64,000 nt of DNA from contig NZ_JBHLWM010000008.1 in assembly GCF_042432815.1 (NCBI RefSeq), positions 744,001 through 808,000 on the forward strand, given 5' to 3'. Shown piece after piece: positions 28,540-37,532 of the stretch. Position 1 is the first letter of the stretch; each line of letters starts with the position of its first letter. A program made the translations under genes and the position numbers. The DNA comes from Rhodopseudomonas telluris (GTDB taxonomy: Bacteria > Pseudomonadota > Alphaproteobacteria > Rhizobiales > Xanthobacteraceae). The notes beneath the pieces are model-generated. The model was not told the DNA's origin. It saw nothing but the letters and a program-made list of their open reading frames with translations, and did not search any database.

Positions 28540-29835
28540 GTGCTGCCCACTCGATTCAAATCACGCGCTCCGGCGCAGCTCGGCTTCGCGGCGCTGGTGC
28601 TCGTCTGGCAGGCGATTACGCCTGTCGCGGCAGCGGATTGCGACGCAGATGCGACGGCCTCGGCACAGGGCCGGTTCAAGGCCGTCACCGCTTATTTCGA
28701 CAACGAGATCGCCACCGGCAAATTGCCTGGCGCGGTCGCATTGGTCGAGCAGCGCGGCCATCCGCTGTATCTGCAGTGCTTCGGTTTTCGCACCTCCGCG
28801 CGGGTCCATCCGATGACGCCTGACACTTTGTTCGCGCTGCATTCGATGACCAAGCCGATCACCAGCGTCGCCGCGATGGTGCTGATCGACGCCGGCAAGC
28901 TCTCGCTGCAGGATCCGGTCTCCAAATACATTCCGGCTTTTGCCGACGTTCAGGTCGGCGTCGAAAGCGTAGCGAACGGCAAACCGGCGCTGAAGCGCGT
29001 GCCGCCGAACCGGCCGGTGACGGTCGAAGACCTGATGCGCCACACCTCGGGCATCACCTACGGCTATATCGGCGGCGAGCTGATCCGGCAGGCCTATACG
29101 GATGCGAACATCTTTGCCGGCGCCTTCGACAACGCGACCTTTGCCGAGCGGATTGCGCGGCTGCCGCTGGCGCGGCAGCCCGGCACGCTGTGGCGCTACG
29201 GTCATTCCACTGATGTGCTCGGCCGCATCATCGAGATCATTTCGGGGCAGACGCTGTATCAGTTCGAGAAGCAGCACATCTTCGATCCGCTCGGCATGAC
29301 CAGCACCAAATACGTGCTGGAGACCGACGCCGAGAAGGCGCGGATGGCGGAGCCGCGGCCGGACGATGTCGTGCTGAACCGCGCCGAGCATCTGCGCCGG
29401 GCGCATCCGGAATGGCAATCCGGCGGCGGCGGGCTGGTTTCGACCATCACCGACTACGCGCGCTTCGCCCGCATGATCCTAAACGGCGGCGAGCTCGACG
29501 GCCGGCGCTATCTCAGCCCGGCGGCGTTTACGGCGATGACCACGGATCACATCGGTCCGGGCTCCGGCGTCGAACGCGATTACTTCTATTTCCCGGGCGA
29601 CGGGTTCGGTTACGGCTACGGCTTCGCGGTCCGCACCGATCCGGGCGAAGCGAAGCCGCCGCCTCCGGGTTCGCTCGGCGAGCTGAAATGGGATGGCGGC
29701 GCCGGCACCTATTTTGGCGTCGATCGCCAGCTGGGACTGATCTACATCCTGATGGAGCAGACCGAGACGGAGCGCGGCCGGGTTGGCCCGGCGTTCAAGA
29801 AGCTGCTCTACGAGGGACTGGCGGCGAGCGACTGA
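28540..29835 (+). CDS. Serine beta-lactamase-fold hydrolase, exported
   Basis: 431 residues from a GTG preceded by AAGGGA at six bases. The N-terminus is a signal peptide (AQLGFAALVLVWQAITPVAAA). The S-x-x-K motif is HSMTKPIT, the Tyr motif is RYGHSTDVLGRIIE, and the region near the end (WDGGAGTYFGVDRQLGLIYILM) provides the H/K-x-G-like strand. Class C beta-lactamase-like esterases of this size (EstB type, DUF302-free) act in the periplasm on unknown esters or peptides. The last 28 bases overlap the end of the convergent acetyltransferase gene. Confidence 0.9.
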   Translation: MLPTRFKSRAPAQLGFAALVLVWQAITPVAAADCDADATASAQGRFKAVTAYFDNEIATGKLPGAVALVEQRGHPLYLQCFGFRTSARVHPMTPDTLFALHSMTKPITSVAAMVLIDAGKLSLQDPVSKYIPAFADVQVGVESVANGKPALKRVPPNRPVTVEDLMRHTSGITYGYIGGELIRQAYTDANIFAGAFDNATFAERIARLPLARQPGTLWRYGHSTDVLGRIIEIISGQTLYQFEKQHIFDPLGMTSTKYVLETDAEKARMAEPRPDDVVLNRAEHLRRAHPEWQSGGGGLVSTITDYARFARMILNGGELDGRRYLSPAAFTAMTTDHIGPGSGVERDYFYFPGDGFGYGYGFAVRTDPGEAKPPPPGSLGELKWDGGAGTYFGVDRQLGLIYILMEQTETERGRVGPAFKKLLYEGLAASD

Positions 29836-30953
29836 AGCAGCGCGCGGCGCCCCGCGAAAGTCGTCCACGCCGACAGCGCCATACGGCCCTTGATGCTCAT
29901 CGGCCTTTCCAGCCTCAGCAGTGGCTCCGCCTCGCAGCCGAGCCGCTTCTTGTAATCGTAGCCGCCGGCGCCGAGGTCGAGCCGGCGCACGCCATTCTCG
30001 ATCAGCCAGCGGACGATTTCGCTGACCAGCACGATGCCCGGCGAACATCGATCCCATTCTCCGCCAAGATGCGCCAGCCGCACCGCGGTGCAGGTCTGCT
30101 GATGCAGCAGGCTGTAGGCGATCGCCACCACGGTCCCGGACGATTCCAGCACCGACAGCATCGCGAACCGCTGCTGTGCGCCATGCGCAAGGACGGTGCG
30201 ATAGAAGTTCGAATAGGCCGGTCGGTCGAGCACGTAGCGTCTGCCGCGCGCCGTAATCCTGGCCCGCTGCAGATCGTCGAGCCGATCCAGCAGACTGCCA
30301 GCCTCGGCCGGATCGGTGATCATGCGCACCCTAAATCCGCCATGCGCGTCGAAGGCGCGGTGATGCTGGCGCAGCGCCTTGCGGAACTTGCGCGGCCGCG
30401 CGGCGAGGTAATCGTCCCAGGTCGCCGGCAGCAGGGCGACATTGCGGACCGATCCGCGTGTCGTGTTGGGCAGCAGCGCGAGCGGATTGATGCGTCCGTT
30501 GGCAGTGCGCGGCAGATTGCACAGCCGCACCACATCGACCGGCGGCACCGCGGCCAACGCCGCGTCGAATGCTTCGGCGGCCGCGGCCGGCGTTTCCGGC
30601 GCGGCGGGGCCGAGCAGCGGAAATCCATAGTCCGAGACCGAGAGGTCGGCGAACTCGACCAGCGTGACGCCGTAGAACCGGCGCAGCACCAGCGGCAGCA
30701 GCATCGCGATCTCGCCGCGCGCGCTGTCCCGGACGGTCACCAGCAGCGGCTCGGCGTCGGCCGACGGACCCAGCACGCTGAGCCAGGGAGCGAGCCAGTT
30801 CACGGATTGAAACGGCGTCACCGCCGACTGTGGGCCGAGCGCCGTGACGCGTGACAGGAACCGGCCGACGTCATCGGAGCATTCCGCCACGTAGCGGTCA
30901 GCGGTTCTCGCCGCCCATCCGATGGACCGTTCGCACGTCTCAAGCTGCAACAT
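29808..30953 (-). CDS. GNAT-fold (CelD/BioF2-like) acetyltransferase
   Basis: 381 residues. The pattern FQSVNWLAPWLSVLG near the start, then ARPRKFRKALRQHHRAFDAHGGFRV and the C-terminal acetyltransferase-6 domain (AYSLLHQQTCTAVRLAHLGGEWDRCSPGIVLVSEIVRWLIENGVRRLDLGAGGYDYKKRLG) are typical of the family once named after cellulose biosynthesis protein CelD. It is related to FemAB-type transferases. Substrates are likely envelope or polysaccharide precursors but not shown. No sugar-related neighbour is present, and it overlaps the convergent hydrolase gene tail to tail. Confidence 0.87.
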   Translation of the reverse strand: MLQLETCERSIGWAARTADRYVAECSDDVGRFLSRVTALGPQSAVTPFQSVNWLAPWLSVLGPSADAEPLLVTVRDSARGEIAMLLPLVLRRFYGVTLVEFADLSVSDYGFPLLGPAAPETPAAAAEAFDAALAAVPPVDVVRLCNLPRTANGRINPLALLPNTTRGSVRNVALLPATWDDYLAARPRKFRKALRQHHRAFDAHGGFRVRMITDPAEAGSLLDRLDDLQRARITARGRRYVLDRPAYSNFYRTVLAHGAQQRFAMLSVLESSGTVVAIAYSLLHQQTCTAVRLAHLGGEWDRCSPGIVLVSEIVRWLIENGVRRLDLGAGGYDYKKRLGCEAEPLLRLERPMSIKGRMALSAWTTFAGRRALLQSLAASPS

Positions 30954-31139
30954 CGACCTTCAACTCACCGCGCCCACCGCCGCCGCCGAACCAAAGCGGG
31001 GCCGATCCACAATGACCCATCGATGTGCCGAGATCGTTGATGCCGGAGCCGTTGGCGCCGCTTTTGAAACATCAACCTTAACGGCGGCGGCGCAAAACCG
31101 CTCAACTTGTCGGAAATCCGAAATGCGCCGCCAGTGGGC

Positions 31140-31526
31140 TTAGGAGCGTGCCCCGAAATCGTCCGGCGTCAGCTCGATCGGCCGGCCGTGCGGCGTGCGG
31201 TCGGCTGCGCGATCCCAGGCATCGCGATACTGCGCCTGCGTTTCCGCGCTGGCCACGCCCTTGACGGCGATCATCCGCTCCAGCGTCGCGAGCCAATGCT
31301 GATAGTACGTATCGCCGGTGTCGGGATCGCCGCGCTGCTGCGCGCGGGTGATCTCCCCGGCGAGCTCCGCCGCCCATTCGGGCCAGGTGAACAGGCCGCG
31401 CGCGTGCAGCGTCACCGCCATCGCGAACGCATGCGCCTCCCACGGCTCGCGAAACACCGGGCCTTCGTCGTCGCGTGGCAGACCGGGCAGGGCCGCGAGC
31501 GCAGGAGCGCTGATATTGGCCGTCAT
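31140..31526 (-). CDS. Nitrile hydratase accessory protein (P14K-like activator)
   Basis: 128 residues. It is homologous to the N-terminal half of the nitrile hydratase beta subunit (VFREPWEAHAFAMAVTLHARGLFTWPEWAAELAGEI, DTYYQHWLATLERMIAVKG), the known pattern of P14K/NhlE-type activators that swap cobalt into the alpha subunit. Its ATG shares one base with the beta-subunit stop (TGATG), so all three genes of the operon are translationally coupled. The family fits the cobalt-type alpha subunit seen upstream. Confidence 0.9.
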   Translation of the reverse strand: MTANISAPALAALPGLPRDDEGPVFREPWEAHAFAMAVTLHARGLFTWPEWAAELAGEITRAQQRGDPDTGDTYYQHWLATLERMIAVKGVASAETQAQYRDAWDRAADRTPHGRPIELTPDDFGARS

Positions 31527-32182
31527 CACGCCGGCTCCAGATAACTGTCCCAGGCGTCGACCGAAACGCGCAACGACGGTTCGGCCTCGTCTCCCCAAAT
31601 TTCGCGGCCGTCGAACGTCACGGTGTACAGCCACTGCGGCTGCTCGCCGTTGCCGAGCGCGTTGCTGTCGGGGAAGACGTGCGCGCCGTGCAGCAATTCG
31701 ACGACGCCGACATGGCCGCGGACGTAGCGCGGCAGCCGCGTGTGCGTGCGTGGGTGCATCGTCCTGGCGCGCACGCGATCGCCGACCTTGAAACGGGCCG
31801 GTGCTGCGGTCGGGCGATCGGTCGGCCCGCCGCGCGCGAGCATCGGCGCGACCTCGTCGGCGCGTAGCGGAGCCAGGTTGCGGCGGGGATGCAGCGGCCG
31901 GCCCGCGCTGATCTCGTCGGGCGTCACCAGACCGCGCTCCGCCATCAGCTTTTCGAGGCCGGCGATCCAGATCTGATAGTAGCTCTTCGACAGATAGTCG
32001 GCCGGCGAGCGGTTCTCGCGTGCGAACCGCGTCATGTCGAGGTTCCAGCCGCCGTGCCGTGCCATCGCCAGAGTCAACGCGAAGGCGCGGCGTTCCCATG
32101 CCGCGTGAAACACGGGTTCGTTGGGCTCCGGCACCACGGGGCCAAAGCCGTCCATGCCGCCCATGTCGTGCGCGCCATCCAT
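31526..32182 (-). CDS. nthB: Nitrile hydratase beta subunit
   Basis: 218 residues, normal length. It opens MDGAHDMGGMDGFGPVVPEPNEPVFH, the beta-subunit signature, with helical HAAWERRAFALTLAMARHGGWNLDMTRFARE and YYQIWIAGLEKLMAERGLVTPDEI, and a C-terminal SH3-like barrel (FKVGDRVRARTMHPRTHTRLPRYVRGHVGVVELLHGAHVFPD) that packs around the metal site. It hydrates nitriles to amides with NthA. Its ATG overlaps the alpha stop (TGATG). Confidence 0.95.
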   Translation of the reverse strand: MDGAHDMGGMDGFGPVVPEPNEPVFHAAWERRAFALTLAMARHGGWNLDMTRFARENRSPADYLSKSYYQIWIAGLEKLMAERGLVTPDEISAGRPLHPRRNLAPLRADEVAPMLARGGPTDRPTAAPARFKVGDRVRARTMHPRTHTRLPRYVRGHVGVVELLHGAHVFPDSNALGNGEQPQWLYTVTFDGREIWGDEAEPSLRVSVDAWDSYLEPA

Positions 32183-32823
32183 CAGGCGATCTCCGCCGGC
32201 GAACGGGCGAGGCCGGTGCCGATCATGCTGTCGCGGGTGACGAGATCGGCGAGGCGATCCTCACTGAGGCCGTCGCTGCCGTCCGGGCGCATCGGCACCA
32301 CGAGATAGCGGATCTCGGCGGTCGAATCCCAGACGCGGATGGCGGTGTCGGCCGGCAGCGTCACGCCGAATTCGGCCAACACCGCGCGCGGTTCCTTGAC
32401 GGTCCGCGACCTGTAGGCCGCCGATTTGTACCAGACCGGCGGCAGGCCGAGCACCGACCACGGATAACAAGAGCACAGCGTGCACACGACCATGTTGTGG
32501 GTCGCCGGCGTATTCTCGACCGCCACGACGTGCTCGCCCTGGCGGCCGGTATAGCCGAGCTCGGCGATCGCCGCCGTGGCGTCCTGCAGCAGCCGCTCGC
32601 GATAGGCCGGATCGCTCCAGGCCTTGGCGACGACGCGCGCGCCGTTGCGCGGCCCGACCTTGGTTTCGTAGGTCTCGATCAGCACATCCAGTGCCGCCGG
32701 GTCGACGTAGCCTTTCTCGGTCAGGATGGTTTCGAGCGCGCGGACACGCAGTTCCGTTTCCGACAGTTCTGAATGGTCGTGATCGTGGGAATGGTCGTGG
32801 TGATGATCATCATGTGCATGCAT
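32182..32823 (-). CDS. nthA: Nitrile hydratase alpha subunit, cobalt type, His-rich N-terminus
   Basis: 213 residues. The metal-binding claw is VCTLCSCYPW; Thr in the second position (CTLCSC rather than CSLCSC) is the cobalt-type signature. Family blocks also include AIAELGYTGRQGEHVVAVENT and LPPVWYKSAAYRSRTVKEPRAVL. The N-terminus chosen here (MHAHDDHHHDHSHDHDH) is a 17-residue His/Asp tract, likely metal-binding; such tails are known in rhizobial homologues. No amidase gene is adjacent to complete the pathway to acid. The frame is open to 32892. Confidence 0.93.
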   Translation of the reverse strand: MHAHDDHHHDHSHDHDHSELSETELRVRALETILTEKGYVDPAALDVLIETYETKVGPRNGARVVAKAWSDPAYRERLLQDATAAIAELGYTGRQGEHVVAVENTPATHNMVVCTLCSCYPWSVLGLPPVWYKSAAYRSRTVKEPRAVLAEFGVTLPADTAIRVWDSTAEIRYLVVPMRPDGSDGLSEDRLADLVTRDSMIGTGLARSPAEIA

Positions 32824-32885
32824 GAGGCTGAGGATAGGCGGAAGTCCAGCGAGCTGTCGAGCCGGGACTCTGCTATTCCTCGGCC

Positions 32886-33620
32886 ATGACACCGTTCACA
32901 CGCGCAGTCGTCCTGATCTGCCTTGCTCTCACTGGCATCGCGTTGCTGATGTCGGGGGAGGCATGGGCGGCCAATGGTGCTTATGCGGTCGACGCCACCG
33001 ACATCTCCGACCTCGGTTCGTGCAAACTGGAGAGCTGGCTTTCCAGCGCGACCAATACCGACTTTTCGGCGGTCGCCAACCCGTCGTGCGTGGTCGGGCT
33101 CGGGCGACCGGTCGAACTGACGTTGCAGACCAACCGCGCCCGTAGCGACGGTGACTGGTCGACGACGCTGTCGCCGAAAGCAAAGACCGTGCTGGTGCCG
33201 ACGGCGATCGGCCGTTTCGGCCTCGCCGTCGAGGCCGGCGGTTCGATCGATGCGGCGAGCGGGACGGGCACCGTTGCGTTCGTGACGCTGCCGGCAACCT
33301 ACCGGCTGTCGGAAAGCATGCGCGTCAACCTCAACAGCGGCTGGTACTGGGACCGCATCATCGATCAGCACTACCTCAGCTACGGCGCCGGCTTCGACTG
33401 GAAGTTCACCGACACGCTGCAACTGACGCTGGAAGCGTTCGGCATCTCAGGCGCGCCTGACACCGTCGGCAAGGTTCGACCCCGCGCGCAAGCGGGCGTG
33501 CGCTGGCGGCCGAACGAGATCTTCTCGCTCGACCTGATCGTCGGCCACAACATTACCGGCGAGAACGCGCGCTGGATCACGCTGGGCACCACGATGCGGT
33601 TTCCCGACGCGTTCAAATAG
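32886..33620 (+). CDS. Exported beta-barrel-like protein of unknown function
   Basis: 244 residues with a signal peptide (MTPFTRAVVLICLALTGIALLMSGEAWA). The mature part shows alternating hydrophobic/polar strands (VELTLQTNRARSDGDWSTTLSPKAKTVLV; YLSYGAGFDWKFTDTLQLTLEAFG; FSLDLIVGHNITGENARWITLGTTMRF) suggesting an eight- to ten-stranded barrel. A Cys pair sits near the mature N-terminus (GSCKLESWLS...NPSCVVG). I do not recognise a named family. It is divergent from the nitrile hydratase operon (62 bases between starts), so could share a promoter region. Confidence 0.75.
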   Translation: MTPFTRAVVLICLALTGIALLMSGEAWAANGAYAVDATDISDLGSCKLESWLSSATNTDFSAVANPSCVVGLGRPVELTLQTNRARSDGDWSTTLSPKAKTVLVPTAIGRFGLAVEAGGSIDAASGTGTVAFVTLPATYRLSESMRVNLNSGWYWDRIIDQHYLSYGAGFDWKFTDTLQLTLEAFGISGAPDTVGKVRPRAQAGVRWRPNEIFSLDLIVGHNITGENARWITLGTTMRFPDAFK

Positions 33621-33702
33621 GCCGCCCCTGCGCCGCTTGGCGGCGCCGCGAAATTGGCCCAACATGCGCAAAACAACATGGGAGCGCGCGTTGGGAGAGT
33701 TC

Positions 33703-34497
33703 GTGACGATCGAGCGGGGGCTCGGACCCGAGGGCCGTATCGCCGTGGTGCGGTTCGACCGGGGGGACGGCATCAATGCGCTGTCGCCGGAGGCGATGCG
33801 GCAATTAACGGATGCGGCGCGCAGCTTCGAGGACGATGGCGGCACCTCGGTCGTGGTGCTGACCGGCAGCGCCAAGGCATTCAGCGCCGGCTTCGATCTC
33901 AAGGACCCGGAGGGCCGCCGCCGCGCCGAGATGGATCTCGGCGCGCTGCGCCGGCATCTCAAGCTCGGGCCGCGTCTGACGCGAGCGTGGCAGGAGATGG
34001 AGCAGATCACCATCGCGGCGATCGAAGGCTTCTGCGTCGGCGGCGGCGTTGCGCTCGCCGTTGCGCTGGACTTCCGGGTGATGGCCCGCAACGCGCATCT
34101 GCGCGTACCGGAGATCGGGCTTGGCATGAACATGAGCTGGCAGAGCGTGCCGCGGATGCTGCATCTGATCGGTCCGGCGCGCACCAAGCAGGCGGTGATC
34201 CTCGCCAACGACAAGATCGGCGCCGACGAGGCTTACGCTTGGGGACTCGTCGAGCACCTGGCCGAGCCGGGGCAGGCGTTCGCGGTTTCGATGGCGCTTG
34301 CGGAGAAGATCGCCGCGCAGCCGCCGATGTCGGTGGCGATGACCAAGCTCACCGTCAACCGATTGGCGCATGCGCTCGACGATCTCGCCAGCCACATGGA
34401 CCTCGACCAGTTCGCCCTGGCGGGCATGAGCGACGATCACAAGGAGGGCGTCGCCGCTTTCCTGCAGCGCCGCAAGCCGACGTTTCACGGCAGATAG
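33703..34497 (+). CDS. Enoyl-CoA hydratase/isomerase (crotonase) family protein
   Basis: 264 residues, standard length. The GTG at 33703 is chosen because GGGAGAG lies just upstream; earlier in-frame starts (ATG 33664) lack a site. Crotonase blocks: VVRFDRGDGINALSPEAM, SAKAFSAGFDLKDPEG (oxyanion hole), ITIAAIEGFCVGGGVALAVALDFRVMARNAHLRVPEIGLGMNMSW (second oxyanion Gly). The usual catalytic Glu region PEIGLG is present. Substrate is unknown. It precedes a small monooxygenase-fold gene by 48 bases, so the two may be co-transcribed. Confidence 0.9.
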   Translation: MTIERGLGPEGRIAVVRFDRGDGINALSPEAMRQLTDAARSFEDDGGTSVVVLTGSAKAFSAGFDLKDPEGRRRAEMDLGALRRHLKLGPRLTRAWQEMEQITIAAIEGFCVGGGVALAVALDFRVMARNAHLRVPEIGLGMNMSWQSVPRMLHLIGPARTKQAVILANDKIGADEAYAWGLVEHLAEPGQAFAVSMALAEKIAAQPPMSVAMTKLTVNRLAHALDDLASHMDLDQFALAGMSDDHKEGVAAFLQRRKPTFHGR

Positions 34498-34545
34498 GTG
34501 GGAGTGCGGCACGAACCGGCATCGTCCCGAGACGGAGGAAAGTCC

Positions 34546-34863
34546 ATGATCACCACCATCGTGCAGTTCGCGCTGACGGAGCCGGTCAGCCTCGAGGAAG
34601 CGGCGAGGCGCTTCAAGAGCAGTGCGCCGAAGTACCAGAAGATGCCCGGGCTGATCCGCAAGTACTACATCCGCTCCGAGGATGGCCGCACCGCGGGTGG
34701 GGTGTATCTGTGGGAGAACCGGCAGGTGGCCGAGGCTGCCTACGCAGGTGAATGGCGCGCGCGGGTGGCGCAGCTATACGGCGCCGAGCCGGTGATCTCG
34801 TGGTTCGATAGTCCGGTCATTGTCGACAACGCCGCGGGCGGCGCGATCACGACAGCGGCGTGA
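34546..34863 (+). CDS. Antibiotic biosynthesis monooxygenase-fold (YdhR-like) protein
   Basis: 105 residues. A good site, GGAGGAAAG, precedes the ATG. MITTIVQFALTEPVSLEEAARRFKSSAPKYQKMPGLIRKYYI and GVYLWENRQVAEAAYAGEWRARVAQLYG are the pattern of dimeric alpha/beta-barrel monooxygenases (YdhR family). They act on aromatic or polyketide compounds or have no known substrate. It lies downstream of a crotonase, consistent with catabolism of an aromatic or branched acid, but this is inference. Confidence 0.85.
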   Translation: MITTIVQFALTEPVSLEEAARRFKSSAPKYQKMPGLIRKYYIRSEDGRTAGGVYLWENRQVAEAAYAGEWRARVAQLYGAEPVISWFDSPVIVDNAAGGAITTAA

Positions 34864-34877
34864 CGTATTGACGGCGA

Positions 34878-35096
34878 TCAGGAGCTGAGTGCGCCGCCCA
34901 GCGCGGCGCCGAGGCCCAATACGAGACAGCCGCCAGCCGCATAAGCGAGGTACTCGGGATGATCGCAAAACAACGGCGCCGTCCCGCAGGCGCTGACGGC
35001 CCATAAGGTGCCGTAATAGAGCTGGCCATGCGCGTTGGAAAAGACCGCCGCAGTCGCTCCAAAGATGACCGCGAACAGGATGAAGAAGACCGCCAT
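34878..35096 (-). CDS. Small two-helix membrane protein
   Basis: 72 residues: MAVFFILFAVIFGATAAVFSNA (helix 1), a polar loop with two Cys (SACGTAPLFCDHPEYL), then YAAGGCLVLGLGAALGGALSS (helix 2). No family recognised and no clear ribosome site, but the start, hydrophobic pattern and the Cys pair look real. It lies convergent to the YdhR-like gene with 14 bases between. Confidence 0.6.
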   Translation of the reverse strand: MAVFFILFAVIFGATAAVFSNAHGQLYYGTLWAVSACGTAPLFCDHPEYLAYAAGGCLVLGLGAALGGALSS

Positions 35097-35224
35097 TGGA
35101 GGGGCTCGGAATCGGGAACCGGATGGAACCCACCCTGCGGCATCCCGGGAACCTGATCAATGAGGAGGAATCCGGGTAGCGCAGCGGCACTGCACGCGTG
35201 GTGCGAACAATCGCCTGATCGCTG

Positions 35225-37285
35225 CTATTGCCACATCCGACGCATGCGCGCGCCGATATCGACCGGCGGGGCCTTCCGGGTCGGATAACCCGGAGTCGCA
35301 GAGGCCTTCGGCCAGCTCACGCGCTCGAAGGCCGAGAGCAAGCGGTCGGGGATGAAGCGGCTGCGCGACGCATAGACGTGGCGGTCACCCATCGCGTTCT
35401 GACCGTGGGTGAAGAAGCGTTGCGGCACGACGAGATGCAGATCGTCCTTGGCTCGCGTCATCGCCACGTAGAGCAGGCGCCGCTCTTCTTCGATTTCCGC
35501 CGAGGTGCCGGTGCCGAGGTCTGACGGCATGCAGCCGTCGACGACGTTGAGCACGAACACCGACTTCCATTCCTGCCCCTTGGCCGAATGGATCGTCGAC
35601 AGGATCAGGTAATCCTCGTCCAGCATCGGCACGCCGGCCTGATCGGACGTCGCGTCCGGCGGGTCGAGGGTCAGTTCGGTGAGGAAGCGCTCGCGCGACG
35701 GATACCCCGAGGCGATCTGCGCGAGCTGGACCAGATCGGCGCGTCGCGTCTCGGCGTCCTCGTGGATGCGATCGAGATGCGGCGCATACCATGCGACCGC
35801 GCGCTCGATCTCCATCGGCCAGCCGGCTGCACCGCTGCGTAGTTCCCCGACGGCATCGACGAAGCTGCGCCAGTCGCCGGCGCGCGGCGGGGGCGGCAGA
35901 TCGGCAAGGGCGGCCAGCGGATCGGCGGTGCTGCCGATTGCATCGAGCACCTTCTGCGCGGAGGCGGGGCCGACGCCCTGCATCAGCAACAACACGCGGA
36001 AGCCGGCGACGCGATCGCGCGGGTTCTGCACGAAGCGCAGCAGAGCCAGCATATCCTTGACGTGCGCCGCGTCGAGAAACTTCAAGCCGCCGAATTTGAC
36101 GAACGGGATGTTACGGCGGGTCAGCTCGAGTTCGAGCGGAGCTGAGTGCGAAGAGGTGCGGAACAGCACCGCCTGCTGCTTGAGCGTGATTCCGCTCTCG
36201 CGATGCTCGAGCACGCGCTCGACAATGTAGCGCGCCTGATCGGCTTCGTCGCGGACGCCGACGAGCTGCGGCGGCGAGCCGGCGGCGCGGTCGGTCCACA
36301 GGTTCTTGGTGAAGCGCTCGCGGGCGAGATCGATGACCGCATTGGCGGCGCCGAGGATCGCCTGGGTCGAGCGATAGTTGCGATCCAGCGTGATGAGACG
36401 GGCGGGCGGGCTGAACGCCTTTGGGAAGTCGAGGATGTTGCGCACCGTGGCGGCGCGAAACGAATAGATTGCCTGAGCGTCGTCGCCGACCACGGTGAGG
36501 CCATGGCCATCCGGCTTCAGCCCGAGCAGCACCTGCGCCTGCAGCGCGTTCGTGTCCTGATACTCGTCGACCAGCACGTGATCGAACCGGCCACCGATCT
36601 CCTCGGCCAGATCGGGCTCGCTCATCGTCTGCGCCCAGTACAGCAGCAGATCGTCGTAATCGAGCACGTTGTGGCGCTGCTTGGCGTCGACATAGGCGGC
36701 GAACAGCTGCTTCAGCTCGCTGGCCCAGCCAGCGCACCACGGGTAGTTCGCGCCCAGCACCTGATCGAGAGCCTGCCCGGCATTGACGCAGCGCGAGTAG
36801 ATCGACAGGCAGGTGCCCTTGGTCGGAAACCGGCTCTCGGTTTTCGAGAAACCGAGGTCGTGCCGAACCAGGTTCATCAGATCGGCGGAGTCTTCGCGAT
36901 CGTGGATGGTGAAGGCCGGGTCGAGCCCGATCCGCTCCGCGTGCTCGCGCATCAGGCGCGCGCCTATGCCGTGGAACGTACCCGCCCAGTTCAGGCCGCC
37001 GGTCAGGGCGCCGGCACGATCGCCCATGACCTTGCGGGCGATCCGTTCGACCCGCTGGGTCATCTCGTTGGCGGCGCGCCGCGAGAACGTCATCAGGAGG
37101 ATGCGGTAGGGATCGGCGCCGTTCAGCACCAGATGTGCGACGCGGTGGGCCAGCGTGTTGGTCTTGCCGCTGCCGGCGCCCGCGATCACCAGCAGCGGCG
37201 GGCAGGCTGCCGCGCCGACGCCGTGCTCGACGGCACAGCGCTGCTCCGGATTGAGGGCGTCTAGATAGGGGGCGGGCAAAGACAC
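35225..37285 (-). CDS. UvrD/Rep-type superfamily 1 DNA helicase
   Basis: 686 residues. Helicase motifs in order: LNPEQRCAV (Q motif), AGAGSGKTNTLAHR (I), TFSRRAANEM (Ia), FDHVLVDEYQDTNALQ (II, DEYQD), GDDAQAIYSFRAA (III), RLITLDRNYRSTQAIL (IV), LSTIHSAKGQEWKSVFV (V), EERRLLYVAMTRAKDDLHL (VI). Shorter than UvrD1 (about 720), like the second UvrD paralogue often found in Rhizobiales. 3'-5' unwinding during repair or replication restart is likely. No LexA box is visible in the 147 bases upstream. Confidence 0.92.
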   Translation of the reverse strand: MSLPAPYLDALNPEQRCAVEHGVGAAACPPLLVIAGAGSGKTNTLAHRVAHLVLNGADPYRILLMTFSRRAANEMTQRVERIARKVMGDRAGALTGGLNWAGTFHGIGARLMREHAERIGLDPAFTIHDREDSADLMNLVRHDLGFSKTESRFPTKGTCLSIYSRCVNAGQALDQVLGANYPWCAGWASELKQLFAAYVDAKQRHNVLDYDDLLLYWAQTMSEPDLAEEIGGRFDHVLVDEYQDTNALQAQVLLGLKPDGHGLTVVGDDAQAIYSFRAATVRNILDFPKAFSPPARLITLDRNYRSTQAILGAANAVIDLARERFTKNLWTDRAAGSPPQLVGVRDEADQARYIVERVLEHRESGITLKQQAVLFRTSSHSAPLELELTRRNIPFVKFGGLKFLDAAHVKDMLALLRFVQNPRDRVAGFRVLLLMQGVGPASAQKVLDAIGSTADPLAALADLPPPPRAGDWRSFVDAVGELRSGAAGWPMEIERAVAWYAPHLDRIHEDAETRRADLVQLAQIASGYPSRERFLTELTLDPPDATSDQAGVPMLDEDYLILSTIHSAKGQEWKSVFVLNVVDGCMPSDLGTGTSAEIEEERRLLYVAMTRAKDDLHLVVPQRFFTHGQNAMGDRHVYASRSRFIPDRLLSAFERVSWPKASATPGYPTRKAPPVDIGARMRRMWQ

Positions 37286-37532
37286 GAATCAGCGCCTGTC
37301 GGGATGAAGTCGGACGCTCCCAGATTCCTGCTTTGTTCGCAACGTCGTTGTGCGTGCCGACCCACTGAGCGGCTGAGGTGCCTTTGGGCAAACCACGCTG
37401 CGGAAAAAATGTCACACGGCACCGGCTATGCTGCCGCCGATGTTGAGCTATGGTTCGCTGGCGGTCGGGGGTGGTCCGCGGCCGGTGGAGGCGATGGCGT
37501 CGACGACGCCGCGAGCAGAGGGGAGCTGGATA

